From assembly GCA_003142935.1 (NCBI GenBank), contig PLOG01000175.1, positions 71,573 through 107,734 on the forward strand: DNA of 36,162 bases, given 5' to 3'. Each line of letters starts with the position of its first letter. Position 1 is the stretch's first letter. The position numbers were made by a program, and so were the translations under genes. Shown piece after piece: positions 33,491-36,162 of this stretch. Source of the stretch: Acidobacteriaceae bacterium (GTDB taxonomy: Bacteria > Acidobacteriota > Terriglobia > Terriglobales > Acidobacteriaceae). The notes under the pieces are model-generated. The model was not told the DNA's origin. It searched no databases and saw only the letters and a program-made list of their open reading frames with translations.

Positions 33491-33597
33491 ATTCGCTGAC
33501 TCGGCGGCCGATCTAATTGTCGTCGGCTCATCCTCGGATTTAAGCCATTCATCCGCTTTCTAAGGCAGGGCTAGAGTTCTTGTGTCCCGCTTTGAAA

Positions 33598-33665
33598 GGG
33601 CACGGCCGGGGTACCCTCTGGGTCGCCGTGCCGCTGCGGAGCAGTAAAATCAAGGGCTGCAGCCC
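33598..33665 (+). repeat. Two-hairpin repeat, family B, copy 5
   Basis: The first hairpin, 33598-33632, has arms GGCACGGC and GCCGTGCC around a longer centre with GGGTACCC. The second, 33654-33665, is GGGCTGCAGCCC, then CTGAGG. Its centre (CCGGGGTACCCTCTGGGTCG) matches 14955-14974 in the MITE-like element. It lies between the convergent ends of the MscS-type gene and the RND gene; the rest of 33491-33782 shows nothing else. Confidence 0.75.
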
Positions 33666-33782
33666 CTGAGGGGTTATCCTGCAGCGCACCATGTCGGTTA
33701 TGAAACAACCTCTGATCTTCCATCCTTGCGACTACCGCTTCCAATCAAAAGAACCTCGGCAAACGATGGATAGAACTTGCCG

Positions 33783-36162
33783 TCAAAACTCATCGTTGTT
33801 TTCAACAGCCGGCAGAACATCGTCCTCGCGAGCCATCCATACATAGAGTGTGGGCATAAGAAAGACGCCAATGACTAAGTTGGCGATCAATCCGCCGACG
33901 ATGACGATAGCGAACGGGCGCTGTGAGTCGGAACCGATTGCGTGAGAGAGCGCAGCGGGCAGAAGACCCAGCGTAGCCACGAGCATGGTCATCATGATCG
34001 GACGGAGCCTCTGCACCGAGCCTTCGACGGCAGCTTCCACAATGTCTTCCTTGTTGAATCCTTCCGACGCCATGCGCCGTGCGCGGAGTTGGTTGATGAA
34101 TTCAATCATAATCACGCCTGTCTCCACCGAAACGCCAAAGAGCGCAAGGAAACCGACCGCCGAAGAAACGGAGAAATTGGTATGCGTAAGGAAGAGCGCC
34201 AGCGGGCCTCCGATGGAGGCCATAATGACAGACACCAGCACCAGCACGGACCATTTATACGACCGGAACATCGTGTAGAGGATCAGAAAAATCGCCATCA
34301 CCGTGATGGGAATGACCAGCGCCATTCGCTTGTCGGCGCGCTTCTGGCTAGCGTATTCGCCTGCCCACTCCAGGTGATATCCCGAAGGCAGATTTACACT
34401 GTGCTCCACCTTGCCGATGGCCTCTTCAACAGTCGAACCCAGATCGCGCCCCCGGACGGAATACTTGATGGCAATATAGCGCTGGCCGCCCTCGCGATTG
34501 ATCTGCTCCGCGCCATCGTCGGTGGAAACTTTTGTCAGTTGGGCCAGCGAAACGCGTTCGCCCGAAGGCGTCAGCAGGCGCGCGTCTTCTATCGTCTCGC
34601 GTGTATCGCGATACTGTTTCTGATAGCGGACCGTCACATCGTAACGCGCCTCGCCTTGTTGCACCTGGGTCAGGGTGTTTGAGCCGATTGCGGTTTGAAG
34701 TGCGTCCTGGATATCCGCAACATTCACGCCCCATCGCGCCGCTGCTTCGCGATCCACCGTGAAATTGAGGTTGGGTTGTCCGACGATGCGGAAGATGCCC
34801 AGGTCTTCAATCCCTCGAACTTTAGCCATTTGCGCCTGGATGAGCTCAGCCGTATGTTCCAGCGTTCGCAGATTGTCACCGTAGAGTTTCACGGCCAGCT
34901 CGCCCTTGACGCCGGATACAGCCTCCTCCATGTTGTCGGAGATAGGCTGAGAGTAATTCCAGATGACGCCGGGAAACTTCTCCAACTGCCCGTCGATGGC
35001 GGCGATCAGTGCTTCCTTGTTCTGGTGAAAGACAGGGCGCCATTGCTCTTTTCTCTTCAGATCTACAAAATATTCCGTGTTGAAGAATCCCGCGGTGTCA
35101 GTGCCATCGTCGGGGCGGCCCGTCTGGCTGACGACCTGTGTCACCTCCGGAAAAGAGGCCATCACCAGCCGGGCCCGGTTGGTGAAGTCGATGCTGGCCG
35201 TAGGGCCTTCGCTCGGTGGCAGCGTTCCACGCACCCAGATTGAACCTTCGTCGAGGTGCGGCAGAAACTCCGAACCGATTGGCCCGCCGAAGGAAAGGTA
35301 AATGGCGATGGCGAACAGGGCCGTGGAGATTCCCAGCGTGACGTTGCGATGCACAATGGCCTCGCGCACCGCGGTCCGGTAGTGCGTGATGAGCCATTCC
35401 ATCATTGGATTCCGCCACTCTTTGGCGCCTTTTTTGAAGGCGATGCCGCCCATGACCGGAGCAACCAGGATGGCAAACACGAGCGCTCCGATAAGTGCGA
35501 AGGTGACCGTCCAGGCCATCGGCTTGAACAGGCGTCCCTCGACGGCCTGCAATGTAAAGATGGGCAGATAAGAAGCAATGATAATGCCGCGGGCAAAGAA
35601 GACCGGCCGCTGTACTTCGTGCGCGGCATCGCGAATCTTCTGTGTCGGACTCCGCGGGTCATCTTTGAGGGAAAGGTGGCGGACGATGTTTTCTATCATC
35701 ACCACGGAGCCGTCTACCACCATTCCGAAATCCAGCGCACCCAGCGATAGCAGGTTCGCCGGTATGTGGATCAAGTCAAGACAGATGGCCGCGAACAAAA
35801 GTGAGAAAGGAATAGTGAGCGCAACGATAACGGCGCCGCGCACATTGCCCAGAAAGAGAAAGAGAATAATCGAGACGAGAATCACGCCTGCGGTCAGGTT
35901 GTGCTCAACGGTTTCTACCGTGAACTTGACCAGATCGGAGCGATCGAGGAAAGGAACAATCTTGACGCCCTTGGGCAGAATGCCGTTGTTAAGCTTCTTC
36001 ACCTCTTCGTGGATGCCTTGCAAAACCGGATCGGAATCGTCGCCCTTTTGCAGCAGTACAATCCCTTCGACAGTATCGGGATTATCGACGATCGTCCCGT
36101 CGGGCCTATGTGTAGCGCGGCCAATCTGGCCTAGTCGAATCTTGGGTCCCTGTGCAACCGTT
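33783..36162 (-). CDS. CusA/CzcA-type RND heavy-metal efflux pump (N-terminus beyond window)
   Basis: The inner-membrane pump of a three-part metal (or cation) efflux system that spans to the outer membrane; it uses the proton gradient. The 793 visible residues lack roughly the first quarter, including the start, which lies past the right edge. The proton relay acids are in GALDFGMVVDGSVVMIENI (TM4). Periplasmic strings RGTLPPSEGP and VVSQTGRPDDGTDTAGFFNTE, and GVSVETGVIMIEFINQLRARR in TM10 are typical of the HAE-1-unlike heavy-metal branch (HME-RND). The metal, Cu/Ag or Co/Zn/Cd, cannot be decided here. The partner membrane-fusion gene is presumably upstream, outside the window. Confidence 0.93.
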   Translation of the reverse strand, partial: TVAQGPKIRLGQIGRATHRPDGTIVDNPDTVEGIVLLQKGDDSDPVLQGIHEEVKKLNNGILPKGVKIVPFLDRSDLVKFTVETVEHNLTAGVILVSIILFLFLGNVRGAVIVALTIPFSLLFAAICLDLIHIPANLLSLGALDFGMVVDGSVVMIENIVRHLSLKDDPRSPTQKIRDAAHEVQRPVFFARGIIIASYLPIFTLQAVEGRLFKPMAWTVTFALIGALVFAILVAPVMGGIAFKKGAKEWRNPMMEWLITHYRTAVREAIVHRNVTLGISTALFAIAIYLSFGGPIGSEFLPHLDEGSIWVRGTLPPSEGPTASIDFTNRARLVMASFPEVTQVVSQTGRPDDGTDTAGFFNTEYFVDLKRKEQWRPVFHQNKEALIAAIDGQLEKFPGVIWNYSQPISDNMEEAVSGVKGELAVKLYGDNLRTLEHTAELIQAQMAKVRGIEDLGIFRIVGQPNLNFTVDREAAARWGVNVADIQDALQTAIGSNTLTQVQQGEARYDVTVRYQKQYRDTRETIEDARLLTPSGERVSLAQLTKVSTDDGAEQINREGGQRYIAIKYSVRGRDLGSTVEEAIGKVEHSVNLPSGYHLEWAGEYASQKRADKRMALVIPITVMAIFLILYTMFRSYKWSVLVLVSVIMASIGGPLALFLTHTNFSVSSAVGFLALFGVSVETGVIMIEFINQLRARRMASEGFNKEDIVEAAVEGSVQRLRPIMMTMLVATLGLLPAALSHAIGSDSQRPFAIVIVGGLIANLVIGVFLMPTLYVWMAREDDVLPAVENNDEF

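Overview
The window is about 36 kb of GC-rich (roughly 60%) bacterial chromosome. Gene content, the palindromic repeats between genes and the heptamer run suggest Acidobacteriota, probably the Terriglobales. This placement is inference from gene and repeat style; no rRNA gene is present to confirm it. Gene density is high, with many 4- to 8-base start/stop overlaps. I see no tRNA, rRNA, CRISPR, phage or complete insertion sequence.

Layout. (1) 1-3759, minus strand: an operon of a DUF374-type acyltransferase, queA and polA; polA runs off the left edge. (2) 3795-7740: a NatAB-type ABC exporter pair and a lone AAA ATPase of unknown role, bracketed by two inverted copies of a 90-bp hairpin repeat. 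(3) 7751-14797: a Tat-exported Gfo/Idh/MocA oxidoreductase, methylmalonyl-CoA decarboxylase (scpB), recG, a conserved hypothetical, acpS and a single mlaD-like gene. (4) 14798-15219: a non-coding stretch with a 238-bp MITE-like element. (5) 15220-20881: a membrane protein overlapping leuS (which carries an in-frame heptamer-repeat insertion), an orphan HigA-type antitoxin diverging from a RelBE-type toxin-antitoxin pair, nfo, and a small membrane protein. (6) 20922-23834, minus strand: a secreted metallophosphoesterase and a tryptophanase. (7) 24227-33490, plus strand: a GlgE-pathway alpha-glucan and trehalose locus consisting of a GlgM/GlgA-type GT4 enzyme, GlgE, a TreS-maltokinase fusion, a glycosyltransferase-like protein that seems to have lost its catalytic motifs, and an MscS-TM-helix membrane protein. 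(8) 33783 to the end, minus strand: a CusA/CzcA-type RND metal efflux pump, cut by the right edge.

In the GlgE locus, TreS can interconvert trehalose and maltose, the fused maltokinase makes maltose-1-phosphate, the GT4 enzyme can make maltose-1-phosphate from a nucleotide sugar, and GlgE polymerises it into alpha-1,4-glucan. No branching enzyme lies in the window. The place after treS-mak is taken by the degenerate glycosyltransferase-like gene, which I consider the most interesting protein here.

Two families of structured repeats fill the gaps. Family A (90 bp, two copies) has a 10-bp stem that differs by a compensated base pair between copies. Family B (two hairpins with a short spacer, five copies, two of them forming the MITE-like element) lies between genes.
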